Source: CAVVYV01 sp963752585 (GTDB lineage Bacteria > Actinomycetota > Thermoleophilia > Solirubrobacterales > 70-9). Taken from it: 64,000 nt of DNA. The position numbers and the translations under genes were made by a program. The notes under the pieces are model-generated. The model searched no databases. It saw only the letters and a program-made list of their open reading frames with translations, and was not told the DNA's origin. Numbering within the stretch: position 1 is the first letter of the stretch; each line of letters starts with the position of its first letter. Below are positions 31,319 through 40,720 of this stretch, piece after piece. The stretch covers positions 496,001 through 560,000 of the forward strand of contig CAVVYV010000004.1 of assembly GCA_963752585.1 (NCBI GenBank), in the 5' to 3' direction.

Positions 31319-32763
31319 CCGGCGCTGCTCCGGACCAGCTCGACCAGCAGTCGCACCCCGTAGCCGGTTGGGCCCTTGCCGACGTAGTCACGGCCGACAT
31401 CCCAGGCGGTGCCGGCGATGTCGAGGTGGACCCATGGTCGCCCGTCGACGAACTCCTCGAGGAAGGACCCGGCGTAGATCGTCCCGGCCTTCCGCTTCGC
31501 CGAGGCGTTTGTGAGGTCGGCGGCGGTGCCCTTGGTCAGCTCCTTGTACTCGGGGTGAAGCGGGAGTCGCCAAGCGAGCTCGCCGGTTCGCCCGGCGGCC
31601 GCTTCGACTCGCTCCGCCCACTCGTCGTCGTTGGAGATCAGCGCCGCGTAGGTCGAGCCGAGGGCGATCAGCACCGCCCCGGTCAGGGTGGCGAGGTCGA
31701 CCACCCGGTCGCCGCCCTCCTGGACGCAGTACGTGAGGGCGTCGGCGAGGATCAGCCTGCCCTCGGCATCGGTGTTGTTGACCTCGACCGTCTTCCCGTT
31801 GAGCTGGGTGATGATGTCGCCGGGCTTCACCGCGGTGCCGCTCGGCATGTTCTCGGTCGCCGGGATCACCGCAACCAGCTTCACCGGGAGCTCGAGCTCG
31901 GCGATTGCCGCCACCGCCTCCAGCACCGCCGCCGCCCCGGACATGTCCATCTTCATCTCGTGCATCGCGGCGGCGGGCTTGATCGAAATCCCGCCGGTAT
32001 CGAAGGTGACGCCCTTGCCGACCAGGCCGATCGTCTCGCCCTCGGCGTCCGCCCGGTGACGGAGCAGGATCAGACGCGGGTCCTCGGCGGACCCCTGGGA
32101 GACCGCCACCAAGCCCCCCATGCCCTTCTTCGCGATCTCGTCGCGGCCCAGCACCTCGCAGGTGAGCGACTGATGCTCGTCCGCCAGCGCCCTGGCGCGG
32201 TCAGCGAGGTAGGAGGGGGTGACGACATTTGCCGGCAGGTCCTGGAGCTCGCGGGCCCGGTTCGCGGCCTCGGCGGTCACTCGAGCGGCCTCGACCGAAT
32301 CGGCGAGCTCGGGGTCGCCCAGGAGCGAGATCGATTCGAGCCGCTTGCCGCCGTCGGCCTCCTCGTTGTCTTCGTCGGCCCTGCTCTTGAACCGGTCGAA
32401 GCGGTAGGAGGCGAGGATCGCGCCCTCGATCAGGGCGCCGGCGACCGCCTTGCCCTCGTCAGAGTCGGGGGCCGCCAGCGCCAGCGAGCCGAGCCTCAGC
32501 GAGGAGGCCTGTTTGGCGGCGAGCGCGGCAGCCACCCGGGCGCGCTCGGGCTCGAACTCGTCGCGGTCTCCGAGCCCCACCACCAGCGCCCTTCCCGGAC
32601 GCTCGGGATGCACCAGCGCCGTCTTCCGGTAGCCCCCCTTCGCGTCCTCGGCGCCCGGCGCCCCGGCGAGCGGCTCCGGAAGCTCCTCGCCCTCGAACAG
32701 CACCACGGCGAGGAGGTCGGCCTCGACCTCTGCCAGCGGCGTATCAGTGACCTCGACCCGCAC
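31315..32763 (-). CDS. pepA: leucyl aminopeptidase (M17 family)
   Basis: 482 residues, standard for PepA. A two-metal cytosolic enzyme that removes N-terminal residues from peptides and, in some bacteria, binds DNA. Motifs: GKGVTFDTGGISIKP (metal and catalytic Lys), MKMDMSGAAAVLEA, and the signature NTDAEGRLILADAL with metal-binding Asp/Glu and catalytic Arg. The N-terminal ~170 residues form the usual less-conserved domain. GTG 32763 is preceded by TATACT 10 nt upstream, so a near-leaderless message. Confidence 0.94.
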   Translation of the reverse strand: MRVEVTDTPLAEVEADLLAVVLFEGEELPEPLAGAPGAEDAKGGYRKTALVHPERPGRALVVGLGDRDEFEPERARVAAALAAKQASSLRLGSLALAAPDSDEGKAVAGALIEGAILASYRFDRFKSRADEDNEEADGGKRLESISLLGDPELADSVEAARVTAEAANRARELQDLPANVVTPSYLADRARALADEHQSLTCEVLGRDEIAKKGMGGLVAVSQGSAEDPRLILLRHRADAEGETIGLVGKGVTFDTGGISIKPAAAMHEMKMDMSGAAAVLEAVAAIAELELPVKLVAVIPATENMPSGTAVKPGDIITQLNGKTVEVNNTDAEGRLILADALTYCVQEGGDRVVDLATLTGAVLIALGSTYAALISNDDEWAERVEAAAGRTGELAWRLPLHPEYKELTKGTAADLTNASAKRKAGTIYAGSFLEEFVDGRPWVHLDIAGTAWDVGRDYVGKGPTGYGVRLLVELVRSSAG

Positions 32764-32773
32764 GAGGGGCGGC

Positions 32774-32779
32774 AGTATA
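32774..32779 (-). promoter_or_regulatory. -10 hexamer of pepA
   Basis: TATACT on the minus strand, 10 nt from GTG 32763; the closest match to consensus among the short promoters here. Confidence 0.55.
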
Positions 32780-32873
32780 GGAGCGGGGTCGGGGCGGCCC
32801 CCGGCGCCGCCCGACTAGCATTTCCGTTGAACTGAATCGCCGGCCGCAGGGGTCGGCCTGACGAAAGGTCCAG

Positions 32874-34047
<1,174 letters not shown>

Positions 34048-34058
<11 letters not shown>

Positions 34059-34848
34059 CGGGGGAGGCGGCCGCGCTGCGGCCTTCTTCGATCTCGACAA
34101 GACCCTGATGGCGGGGTCGAGCGGGATGGTCTTTGCCCGGGTCGCCAACCGCCACGGGTTGGTGCCGCGCAGGCAGCTCGCCAAGTGGGGAGCCGACCAC
34201 CTTCGCTACCGGCTACGTGGCGCCTCCGACGCCCAGACCAACTCGGTGCTCGAGGTCGCTCAGCGGGTATTCGCCGACGTCCCCGAGCGCGAGATCACCC
34301 GGATGGGCCCGGAGCTGATGGCGGGGATCCTGCCGAGGATCTACCCGCAGATGCTCGACGAGGTCCATCGCCACCAGGACGAGGGCCGGGCGACCTTCAT
34401 CGTCAGCGCCGCCGGCGACGACCTCGTCTCCAGCCTCGCCCGGGTGCTCGGGATGGAGGGCGGGATCGGCACCCGGTGGGAGGTCGGTCCCGACGATGCC
34501 TACACCGGCCGGATGGACGGCCCGTTCGTCTACGGCGAGGGCAAGGTGCAGGCGATGCGCCGGTTCGCCGACGAACACGAGATCGAGATGAGCATCTCCT
34601 ACGCCTACTCCGACTCCGCCAGCGACCTGCCGATGCTGCGCTCGGTCGGGTACCCGGTGGTGGTCAACCCCGACGGCGCTCTCGCCGAGATCGCCAAGGT
34701 CGAGGGGTGGCCGGTGATGCGGTTCGAGCGGATCGGGCGGAAGCTGGCGATCGCCGGGGCGACCGCGCTCGCGGCAGCGGTCGGCGGCTCCGGGATCGCG
34801 GCACGCCGGCGTGAGAGCCGTCGCTTCCGGGGGCTCCGCCGCCGCTGA
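34048..34848 (+). CDS. HAD-superfamily phosphatase (SerB-like, subfamily IB)
   Basis: 266 residues. Motif I FFDLDKTLM (nucleophile Asp and acid/base Asp), motif II FIVSAAGDD, Lys in GEGKVQAM, and motif III/IV AYSDSASDLPML. Helical cap of the IB type between motifs I and II. A hydrophobic C-terminal helix (KLAIAGATALAAAVGG) with an Arg-rich tail suggests membrane attachment. Relatives in actinobacteria act on phospholipid-derived or glycerol phosphates. Overlaps the thiolase gene by 11 bp; a link in function is not evident. Confidence 0.88.
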
Positions 34849-34886
34849 AAAGTCAGCAGATTGCGAACAGCGCCGGATCCGGCTGC

Positions 34887-34916
34887 TTGACACCCGGCTT
34901 GCCGGAAGCGTAGGTT
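34887..34916 (+). promoter_or_regulatory. promoter with palindrome in the spacer
   Basis: TTGACA (34887-34892) and TAGGTT (34911-34916) are 18 bp apart. The spacer holds the perfect palindrome CCGGCTTGCCGG (34894-34905), a likely operator. A CCCGC/GCGGG hairpin follows at 34924-34938 in the leader. Confidence 0.6.
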
Positions 34917-34966
34917 TTCGGCGCCCGCAAAACGCGGGAAAAACAGCACCGCGGAGGGAGAAGTCG

Positions 34967-35854
34967 GTGCGTTATGCGCAGAAGGGTTCCAAGGGGGTTC
35001 GGGGATCCGATCGAGAGAAGGTTGACGAGCGGCTGCGGCTCGCCCGATGGTCCGCCCAGCGCCTCGGGCTCGCCCGGTGGTCCGAGACCGCGGCAAGCGC
35101 CGAACGCGGCGTCGCCCGCGACGAGGCCGCCCGCCTTCGCGATCGCGCCGCCCGGGCGCGTGACCAGGCGGCGGAGGCGCGCGATGCCTCCCTCCGGATG
35201 CTGCAGCAGGCGCTGCGCGCCGGTGAGGCGTCGGCGCAAGCGGCCGCCGACAGGCTTGCCGAGCTCACCAGGCCGGCTGTCGCCCATCGCGAGGCCGCGG
35301 CAGCCGATCGGGTGCGGGCGGCCGAGGATCGCGAGGAGGCGGCGCGCGACCGGGCCGACGCGGTAACCGAGCTCGAGAGCGCCCACCTCGACCAGCTCAC
35401 CGGGGCGTATCTGCGGGGGATCGGCCAAGTGGCGCTGCGGCAGCAGCTCGAGCGCGCGCGGCGCGAAGGTGGCGGGCTGGTGCTCGCCTTCGCCGACGTC
35501 AACGGGCTCAAGCGGGTGAACGATCGCGATGGCTACCTCGCCGGCGACGATTTGCTGCGCGACGTCGCCGCCGCCCTCCGCTCCCGGCTCCGCTCGTATG
35601 AGCCGGTCGTCCGATACGGCGGCGACGAGTTCGTCTGCGCAATCGCCGGGGTGGATCTCGAGGCAGCCCGCCGGCGCTTCGACGAGATCGACCGGGCTCT
35701 GACCGCTGCCGGCCGACCCGACGCGATCTCGGTCGGGCTCGCCGTGCTTCGTCCCGCCGACAGCCTCACCGATCTGGTCGAGCGTGCCGACCGGGCGCTG
35801 GCGCGTCGCCGGGCGAGACGCTCAGACCGCGGCCGGGACCGAGCTTCGGCCTAG
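34967..35854 (+). CDS. GGDEF-domain diguanylate cyclase with coiled-coil N-terminus
   Basis: About 295 residues from GTG 34967, with GGAGGGAG 6 nt upstream. Residues 1-45 are basic; 50-130 are Arg/Ala/Asp-rich heptad-like repeats (RDRAARARDQAAEARD), a long coiled coil for dimerisation; and the GGDEF domain covers about 135-285, with LDQLTGAYLRG, FADVNGLKRVND and an intact RYGGDEF. It should make c-di-GMP. The inhibitory I-site reads RSYE instead of RxxD, so product inhibition may be weak. No membrane helix or sensor domain. It could regulate the pilus genes in this window. Confidence 0.9.
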   Translation: MRYAQKGSKGVRGSDREKVDERLRLARWSAQRLGLARWSETAASAERGVARDEAARLRDRAARARDQAAEARDASLRMLQQALRAGEASAQAAADRLAELTRPAVAHREAAAADRVRAAEDREEAARDRADAVTELESAHLDQLTGAYLRGIGQVALRQQLERARREGGGLVLAFADVNGLKRVNDRDGYLAGDDLLRDVAAALRSRLRSYEPVVRYGGDEFVCAIAGVDLEAARRRFDEIDRALTAAGRPDAISVGLAVLRPADSLTDLVERADRALARRRARRSDRGRDRASA

Positions 35855-35857
35855 ACT
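35852..35857 (+). promoter_or_regulatory. -10 hexamer, leaderless methylmalonyl-CoA mutase gene
   Basis: TAGACT overlaps the end of the GGDEF gene, 7 nt before ATG 35865. Confidence 0.5.
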
Positions 35858-35864
35858 TCGCGGC

Positions 35865-37523
35865 ATGGCGGTTGAGCCCGAGGCGCGCCGCCGCGCCCAC
35901 GAATGGCTGGACGAGGTCTACGCGAAGCTCGAGGAGCGCGAGGCTTCGTTCGAGACCATTTCCGGGGAGGCGGTCAAGCCCCTCTACACCGAGGACGACC
36001 GCGCCGGGGTCGACGTCGAGCGCGAGGTCGGCTATCCGGGCGAGTACCCGTTCACCCGCGGCGTCTATCCCTCGATGTACCGGGGACGGTTGTGGACGAT
36101 GCGCCAGTTCGCGGGCTTCGGGACCGCCGAGGAGACCAACGAGCGCTTCCGCTACCTGCTCGAGCACGGCCAGACCGGGCTCTCGACCGCGTTCGACATG
36201 CCAACCCTGATGGGGCTCGACTCCGACCACGACCGCAGCCTCGGCGAGGTCGGGGTGGAGGGGGTTGCGATCGACACCCTCGACGACATGGAGACCCTGT
36301 TCGCTGGGATCCCGCTCGACGAGGTCACCGTATCGATGACGATCAACGCCCCCGCCGCGATCCTGCTCGCGTTCTACGTGGTCGCCGCCGAGCGACAGGA
36401 GATCACGCCGGAGAGGCTCGGGGGGACGATCCAGACCGACATCCTCAAGGAGTACATCGCCCAGAAGGAGTGGTGCTTCCCGATCGAGCCGGCCCTGCGC
36501 CTGGTCGAGGACATGATCGAGTGGTGCACGGCGGAGATGCCGCGCTGGCATCCGATCTCGATCTCCGGCTACCACATCCGCGAGGCGGGGTCGACCGCCC
36601 AGCAGGAGCTCGCCTTCACCCTCAAGGACGGCTTCACCTACGTCGAGAAGGCGATCGCGAGAGGGCTCGACGTCGACGACTTCGCTCCCCGGCTCTCCTT
36701 CTTCTTCAACGCCCACATCGACTTCTTCGAGGAGGTCGCCAAGTACAGGGCCGCGCGTCGGATCTGGGCCCGGGAGATGCGCGAGACCTACGGCGCCAAG
36801 CGGGAGGAGTCGTGGCGGATGCGCTTCCACACCCAGACCGCCGGGGTCTCGCTCACCGCCCAGCAGCCTCAGGTGAACATCGTCCGCACCGCGATCGAGG
36901 CGCTCGCCGGGGTCCTCGGCGGTACCCAGTCGCTACACACCAACTCCTACGACGAAGCTCTCGCCCTCCCCACCGAGGAGGCCGTGAGGCTGGCCCTGCG
37001 GACACAGCAGGTGATCGCCCACGAGTCCGGCGTCACCAACACGATCGACCCGCTCGGCGGCTCCTATTTCGTCGAGACCCTCACCGACGAGATGGAGCGG
37101 GCGGCGTACGAGTACTTCGCCCGAATCGACGAGCTCGGCGGGATGGTCGAGGCGATCAAGCAGAACTTCCCCCAGCGGGAGATCGCCGACGCCTCCTTCC
37201 GCTACCAGCAGGAGGTCGACTCGAGGCAGCGGATCGTGGTCGGGGTGAACGAGTACGTCCAGGAGGACGACGAGGCGATTCCGATCCTCCGGATCGACCC
37301 GGAGCTGGAGCGGAAACAGAGGGCTCGGCTGGCGTCCACCCGCGAGAGGCGCGACTCGGCCGAGGTCGAGCGCACGCTGGCGGCCCTGCGTGAGGCGGCG
37401 GCCACCGACGCCAACCTGATGCCCCGCCTCCTCGACTGCGCTCGGGCCCGGGCCTCGCACGGCGAGATGGTCAGCTCGCTCCAGCAGGTCTTCGGCCGCT
37501 ACACGGAATCGCCGGTCTTCTAG
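35865..37523 (+). CDS. methylmalonyl-CoA mutase, catalytic (alpha) subunit without B12 domain
   Basis: 552 residues: the TIM-barrel part only, as in archaeal-type split mutases. Converts (R)-methylmalonyl-CoA to succinyl-CoA by radical chemistry with adenosylcobalamin. Motifs: the N-terminal YPGEYPFTRGVYPSMYRGRLWTMRQFAGF block (two pieces), STAFDMPTLMGLDSDH, the substrate-contact ISISGYHIREAGST, RMRFHTQTAGVSLT, and GGTQSLHTNSYDEAL. The B12-binding subunit is at 39438, separated by three unrelated genes. Start ATG 35865 is preferred over upstream GTG 35784 inside the GGDEF gene. Confidence 0.95.
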   Translation: MAVEPEARRRAHEWLDEVYAKLEEREASFETISGEAVKPLYTEDDRAGVDVEREVGYPGEYPFTRGVYPSMYRGRLWTMRQFAGFGTAEETNERFRYLLEHGQTGLSTAFDMPTLMGLDSDHDRSLGEVGVEGVAIDTLDDMETLFAGIPLDEVTVSMTINAPAAILLAFYVVAAERQEITPERLGGTIQTDILKEYIAQKEWCFPIEPALRLVEDMIEWCTAEMPRWHPISISGYHIREAGSTAQQELAFTLKDGFTYVEKAIARGLDVDDFAPRLSFFFNAHIDFFEEVAKYRAARRIWAREMRETYGAKREESWRMRFHTQTAGVSLTAQQPQVNIVRTAIEALAGVLGGTQSLHTNSYDEALALPTEEAVRLALRTQQVIAHESGVTNTIDPLGGSYFVETLTDEMERAAYEYFARIDELGGMVEAIKQNFPQREIADASFRYQQEVDSRQRIVVGVNEYVQEDDEAIPILRIDPELERKQRARLASTRERRDSAEVERTLAALREAAATDANLMPRLLDCARARASHGEMVSSLQQVFGRYTESPVF

Positions 37524-37540
37524 GGGCCGGGCAAAGAAAG

Positions 37541-37562
37541 GGGCCGGCAGTTGCCGGCCCCT
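37541..37562. terminator. 9-bp hairpin between convergent genes
   Basis: GGGGCCGGC, loop AGTT, then the exact complement. On the minus strand it is followed by TTTCTTTG, so it best serves the secreted-protein gene ending at 37588 and may also stop the mutase transcript. Confidence 0.8.
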
Positions 37563-37587
37563 CTCAGGCGGAAACGTGACCTGGACG

Positions 37588-38034
37588 CTACGGGGTGATC
37601 GACGGCGGAGTGCCGCTCGTCTTCGCCTTCGCGCAGACTGCCGTCACGGTCACGCTCTCGGGGGTCCCCGGCGGCGCGCCCGTCCCCGCGAAGACAAGCG
37701 CGGTCCAACCGCTCGCGCTCGGGTACGAGTTCTGGACGAAGAAGCTGCTCGTACTGGAGCTCACGCTCGTCTTCGCACCTCCGCCGATCGGTATGTACCC
37801 GCTGGGGCAGGTAGCGGTGATGTTCACACCGCTGGTTGTGGTCGTCGTGTTGACGTTCTGGGTGTTGTTCACGTACGTGACCGGCCCCTTGACCGCGGCG
37901 TTCTGCTTGAACTTGGTGAACTTGCTCTTCGGCAGGAAGCCGCCGGCCGCGACGGCGCCGCCCGCGAGCGCGAGGAGCACCGCGACAACGGCAACGATCA
38001 TCGCCGGACTCGGCAAGCGTAGAAACCGCTTCAT
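37588..38034 (-). CDS. secreted protein with conserved actinobacterial leader
   Basis: 148 residues. Ribosome binding site AAGGGAG before ATG 38034. The first 35 residues (LPSPAMIVAVVAVLLALAGGAVAA) form a signal peptide or anchor seen on many Solirubrobacterales surface proteins. Then a short basic patch (LPKSKFTKFKQ), a Thr/Asn/Val-rich region and a two-Cys C-terminal beta domain (ATCPSGYIPIGGG...VCAKAK). Function unknown. It is divergent from another secreted protein and convergent with the mutase. Confidence 0.8.
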   Translation of the reverse strand: MKRFLRLPSPAMIVAVVAVLLALAGGAVAAGGFLPKSKFTKFKQNAAVKGPVTYVNNTQNVNTTTTTSGVNITATCPSGYIPIGGGAKTSVSSSTSSFFVQNSYPSASGWTALVFAGTGAPPGTPESVTVTAVCAKAKTSGTPPSITP

Positions 38035-38170
38035 GTTCTCCCTTTCGGTTGGGTTTCCAGATCCCAGGGTGTGCCCCGGGCCCCTTCGGGATCGTGAACA
38101 GCCGGAGCGACCTGGAGTTGCGCACGGCCGACCGGGTTAGGGGAACTCAGAGGGAATCGGGCTCAGCCAC

Positions 38171-38199
38171 TTGACACGGCATGCATGCAGGCGAATAGG
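38171..38199 (+). promoter_or_regulatory. promoter of the P-domain protein
   Basis: TTGACA (38171-38176) and AATAGG (38194-38199), 17 bp apart, with the palindrome GCATGCATGC (38179-38188) in the spacer. The ~70-nt leader contains a small CCTGC/GCAGG hairpin and a good GGAAGGGAG before the start. Confidence 0.5.
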
Positions 38200-38269
38200 G
38201 TGGGATCTAACCAGGGCCTGCAATCCGCAGGATGCCTGGCGGGCAGACGAGAGAGGAAGGGAGACATAG

Positions 38270-39019
38270 ATGCGTAAGAAGCGATCCCGCTTCGCATTGC
38301 TGGGCATCCTCGCGCTGGCATTCAGCGTCACCGCGGGGCTGACCCTCAGCGATGTCGCGGCGGCGCAGAAAAAGGGTGGTGGTGGCGGCAGCAAGACCAT
38401 CAGCAAGGGCGGCGCGCCGATTCCGGACTCGACGGCGCCCGCAACGACGACCGGCAACGGTGGGCCCCCCGACTTCCATCGCGGGGTCTTGAACTCCGTG
38501 ATCAAGGTCGGCAGGAAGTTCTCAAGCGCAAAGATCAAGGATCTGAACGTGCAGGTGTCGATCACGCACCAGGACATCGGTGACCTGCAGCTCTTCCTGT
38601 ACGGGCCGAATGGGCAGTCGACTGTGCTCTCGCAATTCAATGACAACCAGCCCCCGGGCGCGACGGGTCCGCCGTTCTTCTCGCTCGGAGTGTTCGGGCC
38701 GACCACGTTCGATGACCAGGCGAACCTGTTCATCGACGACACGAACTCGTGTCCGGCCGCGGATCCCGAAGCGGGGAGTTGCGTCGGAGTACCGGACGGA
38801 GGGAGCGTCGAGGCACGGCCGCCGTACGCCGGCAGCTTCAAGCCGCAGGACGGCACGCTGGCCGGGCTCGGCAGCAGGCTGTTTGGGAATTGGATCCTGA
38901 CCGTCGTCGACGGGGATCCGTTCGTCCCAGGCACGACCCCGGCCGACATCCCGGATACCGGGCGCCTCACGAACTGGAAGCTAATCGCGAAGCTGAAGGG
39001 TGGTGGAGGCGGGAAGTAG
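38270..39019 (+). CDS. secreted protein with proprotein-convertase P-domain
   Basis: 249 residues. Signal peptide at 1-32 (FALLGILALAFSVTAGLTL...AAAQ), then a Gly/Lys linker (KKGGGGGSK). The rest is a P/Homo-B beta-sandwich: VQVSITHQDIGDLQLFLYGPNG, a long loop with an Asp/Asn-rich calcium-site look, and GNWILTVVDGD...TGRLTNWKLIAKL. P-domains usually follow subtilisin-type proteases; here no protease is attached, so it may stabilise or bind other surface proteins. A strong terminator follows. Confidence 0.88.
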   Translation: MRKKRSRFALLGILALAFSVTAGLTLSDVAAAQKKGGGGGSKTISKGGAPIPDSTAPATTTGNGGPPDFHRGVLNSVIKVGRKFSSAKIKDLNVQVSITHQDIGDLQLFLYGPNGQSTVLSQFNDNQPPGATGPPFFSLGVFGPTTFDDQANLFIDDTNSCPAADPEAGSCVGVPDGGSVEARPPYAGSFKPQDGTLAGLGSRLFGNWILTVVDGDPFVPGTTPADIPDTGRLTNWKLIAKLKGGGGGK

Positions 39020-39041
39020 CTCCACCGAGCATCACGTGAAG

Positions 39042-39073
39042 GAGAAGGGGCCGCGAGCGAGCGGCCCCTTCTC
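39042..39073 (+). terminator. perfect 13-bp hairpin after the P-domain gene
   Basis: GAGAAGGGGCCGC (39042-39054), 6-nt loop, and the exact complement to 39073, followed by ATGTG. No T-run on this strand. Confidence 0.8.
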
Positions 39074-39118
39074 ATGTGAAGAGCGGGTTGCGGTGACCGC
39101 GGCTGCCGTGGGTCGAAG

Positions 39119-39316
39119 CTAGCTGACCTTCTGAGTGGAGTCGACGATCACGACCAGGTCGTCCGGGCGCCCATGCTCGGAGCCGGCCAGGAACATCCTG
39201 CCGACCCCGCGGCGGCGGGCCTCGGCCTTGGCGAGGTCGCAGGCGTCCTGCCTCGCCAAGCCCCTGGCTACGATCTTCTGCCCTCTACCGCGGTCCATAT
39301 AGAGAACGTCGTACAT
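39119..39316 (-). CDS. small conserved-looking protein of unknown function
   Basis: 65 residues from ATG 39316 (GGAGG 8 nt upstream); an in-frame ATG at 39331 also has a good site (AGGAAGG). Sequence begins MYDVLYMDRGRGQKIVARGL and ends with VVIVDSTQ; mixed alpha/beta, no membrane helix. I recall no function. It is convergent with the P-domain gene and divergent from the B12-binding subunit, whose upstream palindromes it could share. Confidence 0.65.
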   Translation of the reverse strand: MYDVLYMDRGRGQKIVARGLARQDACDLAKAEARRRGVGRMFLAGSEHGRPDDLVVIVDSTQKVS

Positions 39317-39370
39317 CGCTAGTGCCTCCATTTGCCGATCCTTCCTGGAACAGTCTCGCTACCGACCCCG

Positions 39371-39434
39371 ATTCGCGAATCCGTGGAAAGTCCCTGTTCA
39401 AATACGGTTAATCACCTATTCGCTCGCGAGCGAA
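39371..39434. promoter_or_regulatory. two TTCGC/GCGAA palindromes upstream of the B12-binding subunit
   Basis: ATTCGCGAAT (39371-39380) and TTCGCTCGCGAGCGAA (39419-39434) are perfect palindromes with the same half-site. The second ends 3 nt before ATG 39438, so protein binding or RNA folding there could block translation or transcription. Confidence 0.65.
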
Positions 39435-39437
39435 CCT

Positions 39438-39860
39438 ATGAACAGCGCCACCGAGAAGAAGATTCGCGTCGTCGTCGCCAAGCCCGGGCTCGATGGGCAT
39501 GACCGCGGCGCAAAGATCATCGCCCGCGCTCTCCGCGATGCGGGGATGGAGGTGATCTACACCGGCCTCCACCAGACGCCCGAACAGATCGCCGAGACCG
39601 CGATCCAGGAGGACGCCGACGCGGTCGGCCTCTCGATCCTCTCCGGTGCCCATATGACCCTGGTACCGCGAGTGGTCGAGCTCCTGAACAAGGAGGGCGC
39701 CGGCGACGTCGTGGTCACCGTCGGCGGCACGATCCCGGCCGACGACATCCCCGAGCTGAAGAAGCTCGGGGTGGCCGAGGTGTTCACCCCGGGCGCCCCA
39801 ACCGAGGCGATCGTTGATTTCGTCCGGGGGGCGGTTGGCGAGTCCTCGGCGGCCGATTGA
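39438..39860 (+). CDS. methylmalonyl-CoA mutase, B12-binding subunit
   Basis: 140 residues, a stand-alone cobalamin-binding domain. The DxHxxG motif is D19-G-H21-D-R-G24 (His21 ligates cobalt), followed by LSILSGAH and VTVGGTIPADDIPELKKLGV, the SxL and GG motifs that hold the cofactor tail. It pairs with the catalytic subunit at 35865. Splitting of the two subunits over 2 kb with three genes between is unusual; they are most often adjacent. No clear ribosome binding site; a 16-bp palindrome sits at the start. Confidence 0.95.
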   Translation: MNSATEKKIRVVVAKPGLDGHDRGAKIIARALRDAGMEVIYTGLHQTPEQIAETAIQEDADAVGLSILSGAHMTLVPRVVELLNKEGAGDVVVTVGGTIPADDIPELKKLGVAEVFTPGAPTEAIVDFVRGAVGESSAAD

Positions 39861-39931
39861 CTGGTCAGTCAGCCAGACCGCCGAAGGGGTAATATCCCGC
39901 GCCGCCAAGATGCGATGAAGGAGGCCCGAAG

Positions 39932-40720
39932 TTGAAGATTTGCGTGCTCGTCAAGGAGGTCCCGGATGCCGCGGTCGACAAGCGGATCGACCCGGAGACC
40001 AAGCGCCTGGACCGAAGCGGGGAGAAGAACCTCAACCCCTTCGACACCCATGCGATCGAGGCGGCGATGCAGGTCAAGGAGGGGGGCTCCGAGGTCGAGG
40101 AGATCGTCGCGGTGACGATGGGCCCCGAGAGCGCCGTCCGCGCCCTCCACAAGGCCGTCGCCCTCGGCGCCGACCGCTCCGTCCACCTCACCGATGCCGC
40201 CCTCGAGGGGTCCGATGTCTGCGCGACCGGATACGCCCTCGCCCGGGTGCTCGAGAAGGAGAGCCCCGACCTCGTCCTGCTCGGCCAGCAGTCGGACGAC
40301 GGCGAGTGCTACACGATCGGCGCGGTCGTCGCGGACCACCTGAAGATGCCGTCGCTCACCCAGGTGATCAAGATGGAGGCCGCCGACGGCAAGCTCACCT
40401 GTGAGCGCCAGGCCGAGTACGGCTACGACACCGTCGAGGTCGAGCTGCCGGCCGTGATCAGCGTCGGCGACGCGATCAACGAGCCTCGCTACCCGAGCCT
40501 GAAGGCGATCATGGGGGCGAAGAAGAAGCCGCTCGACACGCACGCCACCGGCGACGTCGGGATCGAGGCAGACCGAGTCGGCGAGGGCGGCTCGCGGACC
40601 ACGGTCCTCGAGCTGAAGCCGCCGCCCCAGAAGGAGTCGGGAGAGATCATCGAGGACGAGGACACCGCCGAGACGGTCGAGAAGATCGTCGCCTGGCTCG
40701 AGGAAAGGAAGCTGATCTAG
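39932..40720 (+). CDS. etfB: electron transfer flavoprotein beta subunit
   Basis: 262 residues from TTG 39932 (GGAGG upstream). With EtfA it carries electrons from acyl-CoA dehydrogenases to ETF-quinone oxidoreductase. Motifs: MKICVLVKEVPDA, NPFDTHAIEAAMQVKE (AMP-binding region), LGQQSDDGECYTIG and the signature VEVELPAVISVGDAINEPRYPSLKAIM (in pieces). Its stop codon lies inside the left arm of a long palindromic element that separates it from etfA. Confidence 0.95.
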   Translation: MKICVLVKEVPDAAVDKRIDPETKRLDRSGEKNLNPFDTHAIEAAMQVKEGGSEVEEIVAVTMGPESAVRALHKAVALGADRSVHLTDAALEGSDVCATGYALARVLEKESPDLVLLGQQSDDGECYTIGAVVADHLKMPSLTQVIKMEAADGKLTCERQAEYGYDTVEVELPAVISVGDAINEPRYPSLKAIMGAKKKPLDTHATGDVGIEADRVGEGGSRTTVLELKPPPQKESGEIIEDEDTAETVEKIVAWLEERKLI

